Shown in pieces: positions 26,207 through 35,199 of a DNA stretch of 64,000 nt. The stretch's first letter is position 1, and every line of letters begins with the position of its first letter. The notes beneath the pieces are model-generated. The model was given only the letters and a program-made list of their open reading frames with translations, ran no database searches and was not told where the DNA came from. Source of the DNA: SOIA01 sp964346585. GTDB lineage: Bacteria; Acidobacteriota; Aminicenantia; Aminicenantales; Aminicenantaceae. Both the position numbers and the translations under genes were made by a program. The stretch lies in contig CAYFVQ010000015.1 of NCBI GenBank assembly GCA_964346585.1, positions 1-64,000 on the forward strand, written 5' to 3'.

Positions 26207-26937
26207 CAGAAAAAAGAAAAAAGCTTTTTGACGAGTATTTTTCCTCGATTTTCAGTCACTCCAATGTTTTCTCGCTACAGGAATACGAGAACTCCCTTTT
26301 CCAATTCAGACTGAATTATGACCGATTCATCCCTCCAGCGCCAGGAGCGAAAATCCTGGATATTGGCTGTGGGACCGGTCATTTTCTGTATTACCTGGAA
26401 AAAAAGGGTTACACAGATTTTCTGGGCATTGACATTTCTCCCCAGCAGGTCGATTTCTGCAGGAAAAACGTATCCAAAAATGTGCAGCAGGCGGATGCGT
26501 CCGAATTTCTCAACGAAAAGAAAAACACGTACGACGCGATCGTGGCCAATGACCTCCTGGAGCACATACCCAAAGAAGAGATCGTCAAATTTTTAATGTG
26601 TGTGAATGCAGCCTTAAAGGATAAAGGAGTGTTTCTCATCAGAACTCCCAACATGGGAAATCCCTTTGCCGTCTACTCGCGGTACAAAGATTTCACGCAC
26701 GAAGTGGGATTCACGGACAGAAGCCTGTACCAGGTCTTCTGGACAGCGGGTTTCCGGGACATCCGAGTCTTGCCCTATAAAAACTATTCCACCCGTACAT
26801 TCAAACGCTCCATGGAATCCCGACTGGCCCAGATAACACGATTTTTTCTGACCAAACTCTTCCAGATACAGGGATTTGTCGCCCCCCAGGTCGTAACGCC
26901 TCTTTTGATGGGAGTCGCCCGGAAAGAGAAGACATGA
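26203..26937 (+). CDS. Class I SAM-dependent methyltransferase in the polysaccharide operon
   Basis: Residues 46-60 carry motif I (AKILDIGCGTGHFLYYL), followed by the acidic motif II residue (FLGIDISPQQ) and the motif IV segment YDAIVANDLLEHIPKEE. It therefore binds S-adenosylmethionine in a Rossmann fold. In this position it probably methylates a sugar of the repeat unit or caps the chain end. It overlaps both neighbours by four bases (ATGA), which suggests translational coupling. The acceptor is unknown. Confidence 0.85.
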   Translation: MTEKRKKLFDEYFSSIFSHSNVFSLQEYENSLFQFRLNYDRFIPPAPGAKILDIGCGTGHFLYYLEKKGYTDFLGIDISPQQVDFCRKNVSKNVQQADASEFLNEKKNTYDAIVANDLLEHIPKEEIVKFLMCVNAALKDKGVFLIRTPNMGNPFAVYSRYKDFTHEVGFTDRSLYQVFWTAGFRDIRVLPYKNYSTRTFKRSMESRLAQITRFFLTKLFQIQGFVAPQVVTPLLMGVARKEKT

Positions 26938-28076
26938 ACGCTCTCAAAGTGATCCATTTAGTCGAGGACCTGAAAATCGGTGGCGCCGAGCGGGTGATCG
27001 CAGACACTGTTTTGGGCCTTGACAGAAAAAAATATGATGCGAGTGTCTGGTGTGTGACCAGAGGAGGCGAAACAGCCACTGAGCTGAGTGAAAGAGGAAT
27101 CGAGGTCAAGATCCTGGGTATTTCGAGTTATCGAAATCCCTTGAACACACTCAAATTGACTCGTCTACTCAGAGCCGCAAGGCCGGATATCGTTCACACA
27201 CACGGCTATTTCGCATCGGTCATCGGCAGGCTGGCCGCCAGGAGAGCCGAAATTCCTGTTATCCTCACCCATGTGCACAGCACATACTGGGAGTACAGGA
27301 AAAGACACTTAATGATTGAAAGGAAACTGAGCCGTTTCACCCAAAAGATCATCTGCTGTTCCAGGGCAGTCGAGAATTTTGTGAAAAATACCGAGAAAAT
27401 CACAGATGATAAGACAATTGTCATCTATAACGGAGTGGATGAAGAACGATTTTCCCCATTTAAAAGCCCAACATCCATCCGGACCGAGTTGGGGATGGAT
27501 GAAAAAGCAGCTGTGGTCGGAACAGTCTCCTCTTTAACGTCTCATAAAGGTCACGAATACTTTATCCAAGCCACTTCTCTCGTACTGAACACACTCCCTT
27601 CTGCCAAATTTCTGATCGTCGGAGATGGGCCTCTTCGAAAAAAACTGGAGAATCAAGCGAAAAACCTAAACATCCATCCTTCCGTGATTTTCACAGGAAC
27701 AAGGAAGGATATCCCGGAGATGCTTTCTCTAATGGATGTGTTCGTGCTCCCCTCCCACACCAGGGAAGGGCTGGGCATTGCAATCATTGAGGCCATGGCC
27801 GCAGAAAAGCCTGTGGTCGCGACTGACATCGGAGGAATCCCCGAAGTCGTCAATCACGGCGAGACAGGCCTTCTTGTGCCTCCAGGAGACCCAGAATCGC
27901 TCTCCAAAGCCATCATCGAACTCCTCCAGAATCCTCTCAGGGCAAAAACAATGGGGGAAAAGGGCCGAACCCGGGTTAAGGAGAAGTTCACTACGAAAAA
28001 AATGCTGTCAGAGATAGAGCATGTGTACCAGTCTTTAACTAGAGAAAGAAAAGTCAAGACAGATGAAACAACATAA
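26934..28076 (+). CDS. GT4-family glycosyltransferase
   Basis: This 380-residue GT-B enzyme has the N-terminal glycine-rich loop (LVEDLKIGGAERVIADTVLGL), the acceptor-side HTHGYFASVIGRLAA segment and the C-terminal donor-binding motif EGLGIAIIEAMAAEKPVVATD, which contains the EX7E pair. Members use nucleotide-sugars with retention of configuration. It probably extends the repeat unit. It overlaps the preceding gene by four bases and the next by 14. Confidence 0.88.
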   Translation: MNALKVIHLVEDLKIGGAERVIADTVLGLDRKKYDASVWCVTRGGETATELSERGIEVKILGISSYRNPLNTLKLTRLLRAARPDIVHTHGYFASVIGRLAARRAEIPVILTHVHSTYWEYRKRHLMIERKLSRFTQKIICCSRAVENFVKNTEKITDDKTIVIYNGVDEERFSPFKSPTSIRTELGMDEKAAVVGTVSSLTSHKGHEYFIQATSLVLNTLPSAKFLIVGDGPLRKKLENQAKNLNIHPSVIFTGTRKDIPEMLSLMDVFVLPSHTREGLGIAIIEAMAAEKPVVATDIGGIPEVVNHGETGLLVPPGDPESLSKAIIELLQNPLRAKTMGEKGRTRVKEKFTTKKMLSEIEHVYQSLTRERKVKTDETT

Positions 28077-29193
28077 TATCTTGTTTACCTCTCTCTCCGG
28101 GCAGATGCTCGGAGGCGGACAGAGAAGCCTTCTCCTGCTCTTAGAAAGACTGGATAGAAAAAAATTCAAGCCATTTCTGGTCTGTCCATCCAAGGGAGGT
28201 TTGGTCGAAAAAGCGGAGAAGCAGGGAGTCGAGACACAAATAATCAAAATGGGACGCATAAAGAGTCCGAACGTCATTTCGACTGCGGCAACTGTTTTCA
28301 AACTCAAAAGCTTCATTAATAATAAAAATATCGATCTGATCCATGCCGATTCTCCCCGTCAAGCCTTTTATGCGAGCAGAGCGGCAAGACTTACCGGAAC
28401 ACCCTTGATCTGGCATGTGCGTGTCAGCACGCCGGAGAAAAAATCCTTTGAAAAATTTCTGTTTAATCGTGCCCACAAGGTCATTGCTGTGTCTAAAGCC
28501 GCCAGCCAAAGATTCCAAGGCTTTGAGTCGGCGCAAAAAAAGGTTGTTGTTATCTATAACGGCGTGGATTTGGCCGAATTCACCCCTCAACCGCCAGTCA
28601 GTCAATTGAGAGAGGAGTTTGCAATCGAGAAAGATTGGATTCTCGTCGGGACACTGGGTCAGCTGATCCCTGGAAAAGGACAGGATGTTTTTTTAAAGGC
28701 CGCGGCTCAAGTGCTGAAGCAAACTCCCAAAGTCAAATTCATGATTGTCGGGGATGGGAATGAAGCGTACAAACAAAAATTAGAGGATTTGAGTAATGAT
28801 CTTGGCCTTTCCGGAAATGTCGTGTTCACCGGTTTCCGGGAGGATATTCCTCGAATAATGAACCTGCTGGATATCGCTGTCCTCCCGTCAACCACTCACT
28901 TGGAAGGGCTTTCCCGTGTCATAATCGAGGCCATGGCATCTTCAAAGCCAGTGATCGCCACCAACTCAGGCGGAAATCCTGAAGCTGTCGAGGACGGAAC
29001 CACAGGCATCCTGGTTTCCCCTGAGGATCCCAGTTCCCTGGCCGAATCCCTGCTGGATTTAATCCGAGATGAGGCGAAGCGGAATCGAATGGGTGAAGCG
29101 GGGAGGAAACGGGCAGAAAACCTGTTCAGTATTGAGAAAAATATTTCCCGGATCGAAAAAGTCTACGAGGAACTTTTATGCCAAAAGAAGTGA
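28063..29193 (+). CDS. GT4-family glycosyltransferase
   Basis: This 376-residue GT-B enzyme starts with a glycine-rich loop (SGQMLGGGQRSLLLLLERL), has the HADSPRQAFYASRAA segment, and shows the EX7E motif in EGLSRVIIEAMASSKPVIATN. It has the same architecture as the preceding enzyme but differs in sequence, so the two probably add different sugars. The start lies 14 bases inside the previous gene and its end overlaps the methyltransferase by 16 bases. Confidence 0.88.
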   Translation: MKQHNILFTSLSGQMLGGGQRSLLLLLERLDRKKFKPFLVCPSKGGLVEKAEKQGVETQIIKMGRIKSPNVISTAATVFKLKSFINNKNIDLIHADSPRQAFYASRAARLTGTPLIWHVRVSTPEKKSFEKFLFNRAHKVIAVSKAASQRFQGFESAQKKVVVIYNGVDLAEFTPQPPVSQLREEFAIEKDWILVGTLGQLIPGKGQDVFLKAAAQVLKQTPKVKFMIVGDGNEAYKQKLEDLSNDLGLSGNVVFTGFREDIPRIMNLLDIAVLPSTTHLEGLSRVIIEAMASSKPVIATNSGGNPEAVEDGTTGILVSPEDPSSLAESLLDLIRDEAKRNRMGEAGRKRAENLFSIEKNISRIEKVYEELLCQKK

Positions 29194-30002
29194 ATTGTAA
29201 TTTCTGCGGCGGGGATGATTCAGAATTAGTCCAAAAAGCTGAAGCCCCTTTTCAAGCCGTGAGATGCCGCACCTGCGGCCTTGTCTTCACGAATCCCCAG
29301 CCAGATAAAGGATTGATCGAGGACCATTACCAGGAAGATTATTACAAAGAATGGCTCGAAAAACAGATGAAGAGAAGGATCCCGATGTGGAAAAAGAGGC
29401 TCAAAGAGCTGCTGAAATATAAACAGAGCGGACATCTGCTGGATGTGGGCTTTGGGTCAGGAACTTTTCTGAGGCTCGCGAAAGAACACGGATTCCATGT
29501 GACCGGAACAGAGATTTCAGAATATGCCTGCCGATACGCTAAAGACACCTATGGAATCGAAGTCTTTAGAGGGGACCTGGAAGAGGCGCGTTTTCCTCCA
29601 GGAAGGTTTGATGTTGTGACTCTCTGGCATGCTCTAGAACATCTTCCTGATCCCAAGGCGACACTTAAAGAGATCCACAGAATATTAAAAAAGGATGGCT
29701 TGTTGGTCGTGGCAGTTCCGAATCTGAATAACTTCATCACCCGGGTCCTGTATTTCCTGGCAAAAGGAAAAAGATTAAAACTATTTTCTATACATGCCAA
29801 GGAGCTGCATTTATGGCATTTCTCTCCTCGTTCTCTCTCTCGTCTGCTTATAAAGGCAGGCTATGTTGTCCTCGACACAAAATTGGATCTCGCTCAAATT
29901 GAACTTCCTAAAAAAATTGTAGACCTTCTGACATTTTTAGTTCACTCACTCACAAGACAGAACTATGGAGAGGCATTTAAAATCTATGCGATCAAAACAT
30001 AA
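29178..30002 (+). CDS. SAM-dependent methyltransferase with N-terminal zinc ribbon
   Basis: This 274-residue protein opens with two CxxC pairs (Cys7/Cys10 and Cys30/Cys33), a zinc-ribbon arrangement common in sugar-modifying methyltransferases of polysaccharide clusters. The SAM domain follows, with HLLDVGFGSGTFLRLA as motif I, VTGTEISEYA as motif II and FDVVTLWHALEHLPDP as motif IV. Motif I has Phe where Gly is usual (DVGFGSG). It probably methylates a sugar in the glycan. It overlaps the preceding glycosyltransferase by 16 bases. Confidence 0.85.
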   Translation: MPKEVNCNFCGGDDSELVQKAEAPFQAVRCRTCGLVFTNPQPDKGLIEDHYQEDYYKEWLEKQMKRRIPMWKKRLKELLKYKQSGHLLDVGFGSGTFLRLAKEHGFHVTGTEISEYACRYAKDTYGIEVFRGDLEEARFPPGRFDVVTLWHALEHLPDPKATLKEIHRILKKDGLLVVAVPNLNNFITRVLYFLAKGKRLKLFSIHAKELHLWHFSPRSLSRLLIKAGYVVLDTKLDLAQIELPKKIVDLLTFLVHSLTRQNYGEAFKIYAIKT

Positions 30003-30017
30003 ACGAAAGAGCACTCA

Positions 30018-31160
30018 ATGAGAAAAATTCTAAAAGCTTTTAAGAACCTGTACTTGAGCATCAGAGCATTCAAGCTCATCATTCTATCGGGTCTGACCTC
30101 TCGTCTGCGAAAAAGGGAATTTGACAAAAAATCTACACGAAGTGTCCTGGTTATTTCCCTGAAAAGAGTCGGAGATGTTATCCTTTCACTCCCCGCCTTC
30201 AGGGCTATCAAGAAAAGCCTTCCGAAGAGCCAGGTCACTGTTTTCGCCGACGCCTACACCAAAGACATTCTGGAGAGAATTCCATATATAGATGCTGTCG
30301 TTCCCTACGGAAAAGATTCATCATTCCTGAAGAAAGCCAAGCAAGTCAAAAAATTGTCTTACAATTCATTCGATCTGGCCCTGGACCTCACTTGCGACTA
30401 CACCTTCGAAGGGGCGTTGTGGACCTGGTTGAGCGGAGCCAAGTTCAGAGCGGGATATGACACCTGGAAGCGCGGCTTTCTGTTCCACCGGCCAGTCACG
30501 CCTCCAGAAGGGGTCATTCATGCCATCGATGAGATACTGAATGTCGCCCAAAGTATAGGGCTGAAAACCAAGAACAAAAACCTTAAAATAAGCGCCTCCA
30601 AAGAAGACACAGACACAGTGAAAAAATTCCTTCGAGATAATGCTGTAAAAAGCAACACGCTTCTCATCGGAATCCATCCTGGAGGATACTATCCCACTCA
30701 AAGATGGTTAACAGAGCGGTTTGCGGAAGTCGCGGATAAGCTAATCGAAAAGCACAAAGCCCGTATCGTCCTCATAGGTGGGCCCAAAGAAGAGAAAATC
30801 ATCCAGCAAATAACGACACGCATGACCAACCAACCTTTAGTTTTTGTCAACAAGCCTTTGGGAGAACTCCTCGCTCTCCTTCAATCCTCCCATCTGCTGC
30901 TCTGTAACAACTCCGGTCCACTCCACATGGCCACTGCTTTAGGGACGCTGACCGTGTCCACCATGGGCCCGACTCTCCCGGAGAGATGGTGGCCTCAAGG
31001 TAAAATGCATATAGTCATACGCAAGGATCTTCCCTGCATACCCTGCAATGAGGGACACTGTAGACTCAAGACACTTGAGTGCATGAAACTGATCACTGTC
31101 GAGGACATGCTTGAAGCGGCGGAAACTCAAATATCCAAGATCAAAAAATCTAAAAAATAA
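30018..31160 (+). CDS. GT9-family (heptosyltransferase-like) glycosyltransferase
   Basis: This 380-residue protein matches GT9 enzymes such as WaaC/WaaF. Features are the start of the fold (SVLVISLKRVGDVILSLPAFRAIKKSLP), the nucleotide-sugar region (IGIHPGGYYPTQRWLTERFAEVA) and the late CNNSGPLHMATALGTL motif. The CIPCNEGHCRLKTLECM region near the end carries several Cys residues, often seen in this family. It transfers a heptose or other sugar at the cytoplasmic face. It is followed after four bases by a second GT9 gene. Confidence 0.87.
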   Translation: MRKILKAFKNLYLSIRAFKLIILSGLTSRLRKREFDKKSTRSVLVISLKRVGDVILSLPAFRAIKKSLPKSQVTVFADAYTKDILERIPYIDAVVPYGKDSSFLKKAKQVKKLSYNSFDLALDLTCDYTFEGALWTWLSGAKFRAGYDTWKRGFLFHRPVTPPEGVIHAIDEILNVAQSIGLKTKNKNLKISASKEDTDTVKKFLRDNAVKSNTLLIGIHPGGYYPTQRWLTERFAEVADKLIEKHKARIVLIGGPKEEKIIQQITTRMTNQPLVFVNKPLGELLALLQSSHLLLCNNSGPLHMATALGTLTVSTMGPTLPERWWPQGKMHIVIRKDLPCIPCNEGHCRLKTLECMKLITVEDMLEAAETQISKIKKSKK

Positions 31161-31164
31161 GATA

Positions 31165-32220
31165 ATGAAACAATTCGACTTTTCCAAAGTCAAGAATGTT
31201 CTGATCATCATGATGGGTGGGATCGGAAACATGATTTTTCTCACTCCTGCTCTCAAAGCCTTGCAAAAGGCTCTCCCCTCCTCCGTCTTTAGTTTTCTGC
31301 TGGGCCCCTATGGCGCTGAAAAAGCCATCGAGGGAAGCGATCTTATCGACAAAAAAATTATTATCGAGCCCAAAAAATTCACGGGATTGTCAGGGAATAT
31401 GAGACTTATCCGAAAGCTCAGGCAAGAAAACTTCAACCTGAGCATCACCTCTACCGGAACGAATCCATTAAAGAGCGGGCTTCTCTGCACACTTGCGGGA
31501 ATCAAGTCCCGGCTTGGCGAAAACATCAACAGAAAAGGATTTTTCTACAATCTGAGAGTCCCGTTTGACAATAGCCAGCATGAAGTGGAGAGCAATATTC
31601 GACTGATCCAGAGATTGGGTATAGAAGTCGAAGACCGCAGCTTGTTCATCCAGAGATCAAAAGAGGAAAAAAATTATGCAAAAAAATACTTCACTCAAAA
31701 CGACCTCGAAAGAAAATTAGTTGTGGGTATGCATCCCGGCTCCGGAATCCATCAGGCTGGTTTCAAGAGGTGGCCCAAAGAAAGATTTTCCGAACTGGCT
31801 GATAAACTCATCAGCGACATGGGTGCCTCAGTGATACTCTTTGGAGGGATTGAGGAAACCGAACTGGCTGAAGACATAAGCGAGATGATGCGAACCCAGC
31901 CACTCATCATGACCGGAAAAACAACACTTCCTGAAACCGCTGCTTTGATAGAAAAATGCAGCCTGTTCATCAGCAACGACAGTGGGCTCCTGCATGTCGC
32001 TTCTGCCGTGAAGGCTCCTGTCATCGGCCTATTCGGGCCCACAGATCCAGGGCGAACCGGACCCTACCCCGACTCATCCGCGGTGATCAGGAAAGATATG
32101 ACCTGCAGTCCCTGTTATACCGGGAAACCTGTTCGCTGTGATCATTCCGAGTGTTTGGATTCAATCACAGTCAATGACGTGATAGAGGAAGTCAAAAAAA
32201 GACTGGATAAACATGCCTGA
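31165..32220 (+). CDS. GT9-family (heptosyltransferase-like) glycosyltransferase
   Basis: This is a second GT9 enzyme of about 351 residues, with NVLIIMMGGIGNMIFLTPALKALQ near the start, MHPGSGIHQAGFKRWPKERFSELA in the donor domain and the signature SNDSGLLHVASAVKAPVIGLFGPTDP. An open frame extends upstream into the previous gene, but the ATG at 31165, just after that gene's stop, gives the normal family N-terminus. Its ribosome site is weak. It overlaps the next glycosyltransferase by eight bases. Confidence 0.87.
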   Translation: MKQFDFSKVKNVLIIMMGGIGNMIFLTPALKALQKALPSSVFSFLLGPYGAEKAIEGSDLIDKKIIIEPKKFTGLSGNMRLIRKLRQENFNLSITSTGTNPLKSGLLCTLAGIKSRLGENINRKGFFYNLRVPFDNSQHEVESNIRLIQRLGIEVEDRSLFIQRSKEEKNYAKKYFTQNDLERKLVVGMHPGSGIHQAGFKRWPKERFSELADKLISDMGASVILFGGIEETELAEDISEMMRTQPLIMTGKTTLPETAALIEKCSLFISNDSGLLHVASAVKAPVIGLFGPTDPGRTGPYPDSSAVIRKDMTCSPCYTGKPVRCDHSECLDSITVNDVIEEVKKRLDKHA

Positions 32221-33370
32221 CAAAATCAAAGTGCTCCACATCATCACTCGCCTGGATAAAGGCGGGTCCGCGGAAAACACTTTTCTGACTGTGAAAGGAC
32301 TGGATAAAAAAAGGTATGCCGTGACTCTGATGAGCGGGCCAGTTCAAGACACGGGCCAGGAGAGAAGAACTCAAGTCGAAGAATGTGGGATTCCATACAT
32401 CCATATTCCTGTTCTTGTGAGAAATATCAACGTGGTTGCCGATTCAATCGCTCTGTTTAAAATATGCAGGTTCCTGGCGAAGGAAAAGTTCGATGTTGTC
32501 CACACTCACACATCAAAAGCAGGCCTTCTGGGCCGATTCGCCGCCAGGCTCGCAAGAGCTCCCGTCGTTGTCCACACTCCGCATGGCCATGTTTTCTTTG
32601 GCTACTTCGGTCCTCTGAAAACAAAAATATTTATTATGCTCGAAAAGTTAGCCAACCGGATGACAGATAGAATTGTGGCTCTGACCCGCAGAGAAAAAGC
32701 AGACTACATCTCTTACAGGACTTGCCCGGAGGAAAAAATAACGGTTATCCATAGCGGGGTCGAGCTGAATAAATTCCGGGAATACTCTCTGGCTGAAAAA
32801 ACAAAGCTTAAAAAAGAGTTCGGGCTCCCGGAGAATTCATTCGTGGTGGGAACAGCGGGCAGGCTTGTCCCTGTCAAAGGTCCTGAATTTCTCATCAAAG
32901 CTTCCCAAACCCTCATTCCTAAACATCCCCACACCTGTTTTCTTTTTGCCGGAGACGGCCCTCTTAAAGAGGATCTACAAAAGAAAGTAAATGAGGCTAG
33001 AGGAGAAAAAAACATTTTTTTCCTGGGTTGGAGGGATGATATCGCGCACATCCTCTCGATTTTCGATGTATTCTGTCTCCCTTCCTTGAACGAGGGGATG
33101 GGGAGAGTGCTCGTGGAAGCTATGGCTCATGGTATTCCGATCGTGGCCAGCGATGTCGGAGGCATACCGGATTTGGTCACTCATGGGAAGAATGGCTTCC
33201 TGGTTCCTCCGAAGAATCCAGAGGAACTGGCAAAACACATTCAGATCCTGATTGAAGATGAAGCCAAAAGAAAAAAAATGGGAGAAGCTGGCAAAAAGAT
33301 GGCTCCAGGATTCAGCCATGAAACCATGGTTAAATCGATTGCTGAGTTGTATGAAGCACTTCTGACATAA
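32213..33370 (+). CDS. GT4-family glycosyltransferase, last gene of the operon
   Basis: This 385-residue GT-B enzyme has ITRLDKGGSAENTFLTVKGL near the start, the VHTHTSKAGLLGRFAARLA and HTPHGHVFFGYFG segments of the WbpH/EpsD-like subgroup, and the EX7E motif in EGMGRVLVEAMAHGIPIVASD. It overlaps the upstream gene by eight bases. After its stop there is a gap and a gene of different character, so the polysaccharide operon probably ends here, although no hairpin terminator is visible. Confidence 0.88.
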   Translation: MPDKIKVLHIITRLDKGGSAENTFLTVKGLDKKRYAVTLMSGPVQDTGQERRTQVEECGIPYIHIPVLVRNINVVADSIALFKICRFLAKEKFDVVHTHTSKAGLLGRFAARLARAPVVVHTPHGHVFFGYFGPLKTKIFIMLEKLANRMTDRIVALTRREKADYISYRTCPEEKITVIHSGVELNKFREYSLAEKTKLKKEFGLPENSFVVGTAGRLVPVKGPEFLIKASQTLIPKHPHTCFLFAGDGPLKEDLQKKVNEARGEKNIFFLGWRDDIAHILSIFDVFCLPSLNEGMGRVLVEAMAHGIPIVASDVGGIPDLVTHGKNGFLVPPKNPEELAKHIQILIEDEAKRKKMGEAGKKMAPGFSHETMVKSIAELYEALLT

Positions 33371-33480
33371 AAATATCCTTTTCTCCAATCAACATTCTCA
33401 TCCAAAAGAATCAACCTCAATTGACTTTACCTTCTAGCTTGCATAGTATTAAATAAAAAAGTCAAAAAGGAGGGAAAAGA

Positions 33481-34011
33481 ATGATTGAAGAATCAAAATG
33501 TGTACTATGTCAGAAAGAATCAAAGGTATCAAGTGCGCCAGAAAAAGATGCCTCTTTTATTGAATGCGACACATGCGGCCACTATCTTCTAGCTTCACCA
33601 GAATTATTTGAAAAGAGTTATACAGAAATGCCCAGAGAAAAGCGAGCAATGCTTTCTGCCTATACGAGAAATCTTTTTGAACATGGAAGAGAACCACCTG
33701 AACTGGGAGATCCCGATTTACTGAAGGAGATAATGGTTGAGTATGAAAACAAGAAAGCTGGTGAAAAGCTAAAGAATTTAATTTTGTACATGAGAAAAAA
33801 GTCTCCTCAGTTTGACGATATCACTTCATTAGACAGTGAGAAAGATTATCCACTTACATATTCTTTGAGCCCTCAAGGATTTATTGATACTATTAATAAT
33901 CCGATTGGGCAGAAACTGATTAAATCCACAGCATCGGGTTTCAAACTGACGGAAGAAGGATGGAAGTTTAGTAATGAGCTTATGGAAAGTAGAGAAGAAG
34001 GCGAGCAATGA
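33481..34011 (+). CDS. Zinc-ribbon protein with a C-terminal winged-helix-like segment, function unknown
   Basis: This 176-residue protein starts with two CxxC pairs (Cys7/Cys10 and Cys29/Cys32), a zinc ribbon. A charged helical middle follows, then a C-terminal part (YSLSPQGFIDTINN and SGFKLTEEGWKFSNEL) that looks like two winged-helix wings or a divergent DNA-binding domain. I do not recognise a named family. Related-looking proteins often accompany accessory or defence genes, but that is only a general impression. It has a strong ribosome site (AAGGAGGG) and A+T-rich codon use unlike its neighbours, and it sits between the two opposed halves of the polysaccharide locus. Confidence 0.65.
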   Translation: MIEESKCVLCQKESKVSSAPEKDASFIECDTCGHYLLASPELFEKSYTEMPREKRAMLSAYTRNLFEHGREPPELGDPDLLKEIMVEYENKKAGEKLKNLILYMRKKSPQFDDITSLDSEKDYPLTYSLSPQGFIDTINNPIGQKLIKSTASGFKLTEEGWKFSNELMESREEGEQ

Positions 34012-34110
34012 GCAAAGAGAAAAAAAAAGTTGAAATATGAGGCGAGTGGAAGCCAAATCTTGCTGACGTCAAATAAAGAGGGAGAAATATCTTTGATAAG
34101 AAAGCCAAAA

Positions 34111-35184
34111 TTATCTTTTGACTAATTTTCGGCCTGTGCGCATCAGGATGACGATGATGGCAAAGATAATCAATGCTTGAAGAATTTCAATGTAAATCAC
34201 GAAATCACCGGGAGCTCTCAAGGTAATACCACTCATTCCCAGGCAGGCGGCAATCAAATAGATGAAGAGAACGGCTTGAGGCTCAGATAATCCTAAAGCG
34301 ACTAGCCGATGATGAAGATGATCTTTCCCTGTGTACTCGATCCATTCTCTGAGACCCTTCACACGTCCTCTGTATATCCTAGACAGGGATATATACACCA
34401 TGTCGAAGATGAACACGCTTAAAATTAAAAGAGGCAAACTCAGAGCCACCTTAGGATTGCCTTCAGCCCAACCGCCCATGACCGCTATTCCAGCCACAGT
34501 GAATCCCAAAAAAGTGCTTCCCGCATCTCCCAGGAAAATTGAGGCCGGTTTGAAATTAAATATCAGGAAAGCCAGACAGCTCCCGGCCAGGGCTATGGTT
34601 AGATATCCCAGATAAACCTGCTGGGTCAGCAAAGCCACGATAAAAAAAGACAAAGAACAGATCGCGACCGAACCAGTGGCCAGTCCATCCATCCCATCAA
34701 AAAAATTCACCGCGTTGGTGATACCCACAATCCAAATAAGGGTCAGAAGAACCTCTCCCCCGATCCCCCACCAGGTATTCGGCAAAAAGCTTAATCTGAC
34801 TCCATAAAAAATGAGAATTCCCGTAGCCAGAATCTGGGCGACCAGCTTCCATGTGGCGGACAGTTCTTTCACATCATCGATAAGCCCCACTATTAAAATG
34901 ATCGTTCCACCGAGAATTACCCCTTTCAGCTCACGAGAAAAGCTGAAATTCAAGAAAATGGTCACCACATAGGAAACATAGATGGCGAGGCCTCCCAAAA
35001 GAGGAATGGGAAGCGCATGGATCTTTCTCTCTTCAGGATGGTCCAGTATTTTAAGCTTTGTCGCGATTCGCCTAAAAATCAGAGTCAAAAAGAACGCAAG
35101 GAGAAAAGAAAAAACGAGCAGAAATAGCCATCTGAAAGGAATTCCATCCAGGAACAGATGGAGGCTATCCAGGATATTTCTCAT
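34111..35184 (-). CDS. WecA/TagO-type undecaprenyl-phosphate glycosyl-1-phosphate transferase
   Basis: This enzyme starts glycan assembly by moving a sugar-1-phosphate from a UDP-sugar to undecaprenyl phosphate. The 357-residue protein has about ten helices and the family motifs DHPEERKIHALPIPLLGGLA, NAVNFFDGMDGLATG (with the catalytic Asp residues), ASIFLGDAGSTFLGF and the late His-rich KDHLHHRLVALG. It lies downstream of the DegT, PIG-L and WbqC genes on the minus strand and faces the plus-strand operon, so together they should supply and initiate the repeat unit. Confidence 0.9.
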   Translation of the reverse strand: MRNILDSLHLFLDGIPFRWLFLLVFSFLLAFFLTLIFRRIATKLKILDHPEERKIHALPIPLLGGLAIYVSYVVTIFLNFSFSRELKGVILGGTIILIVGLIDDVKELSATWKLVAQILATGILIFYGVRLSFLPNTWWGIGGEVLLTLIWIVGITNAVNFFDGMDGLATGSVAICSLSFFIVALLTQQVYLGYLTIALAGSCLAFLIFNFKPASIFLGDAGSTFLGFTVAGIAVMGGWAEGNPKVALSLPLLILSVFIFDMVYISLSRIYRGRVKGLREWIEYTGKDHLHHRLVALGLSEPQAVLFIYLIAACLGMSGITLRAPGDFVIYIEILQALIIFAIIVILMRTGRKLVKR

Positions 35185-35199
35185 ACTTCCGGCAATATC

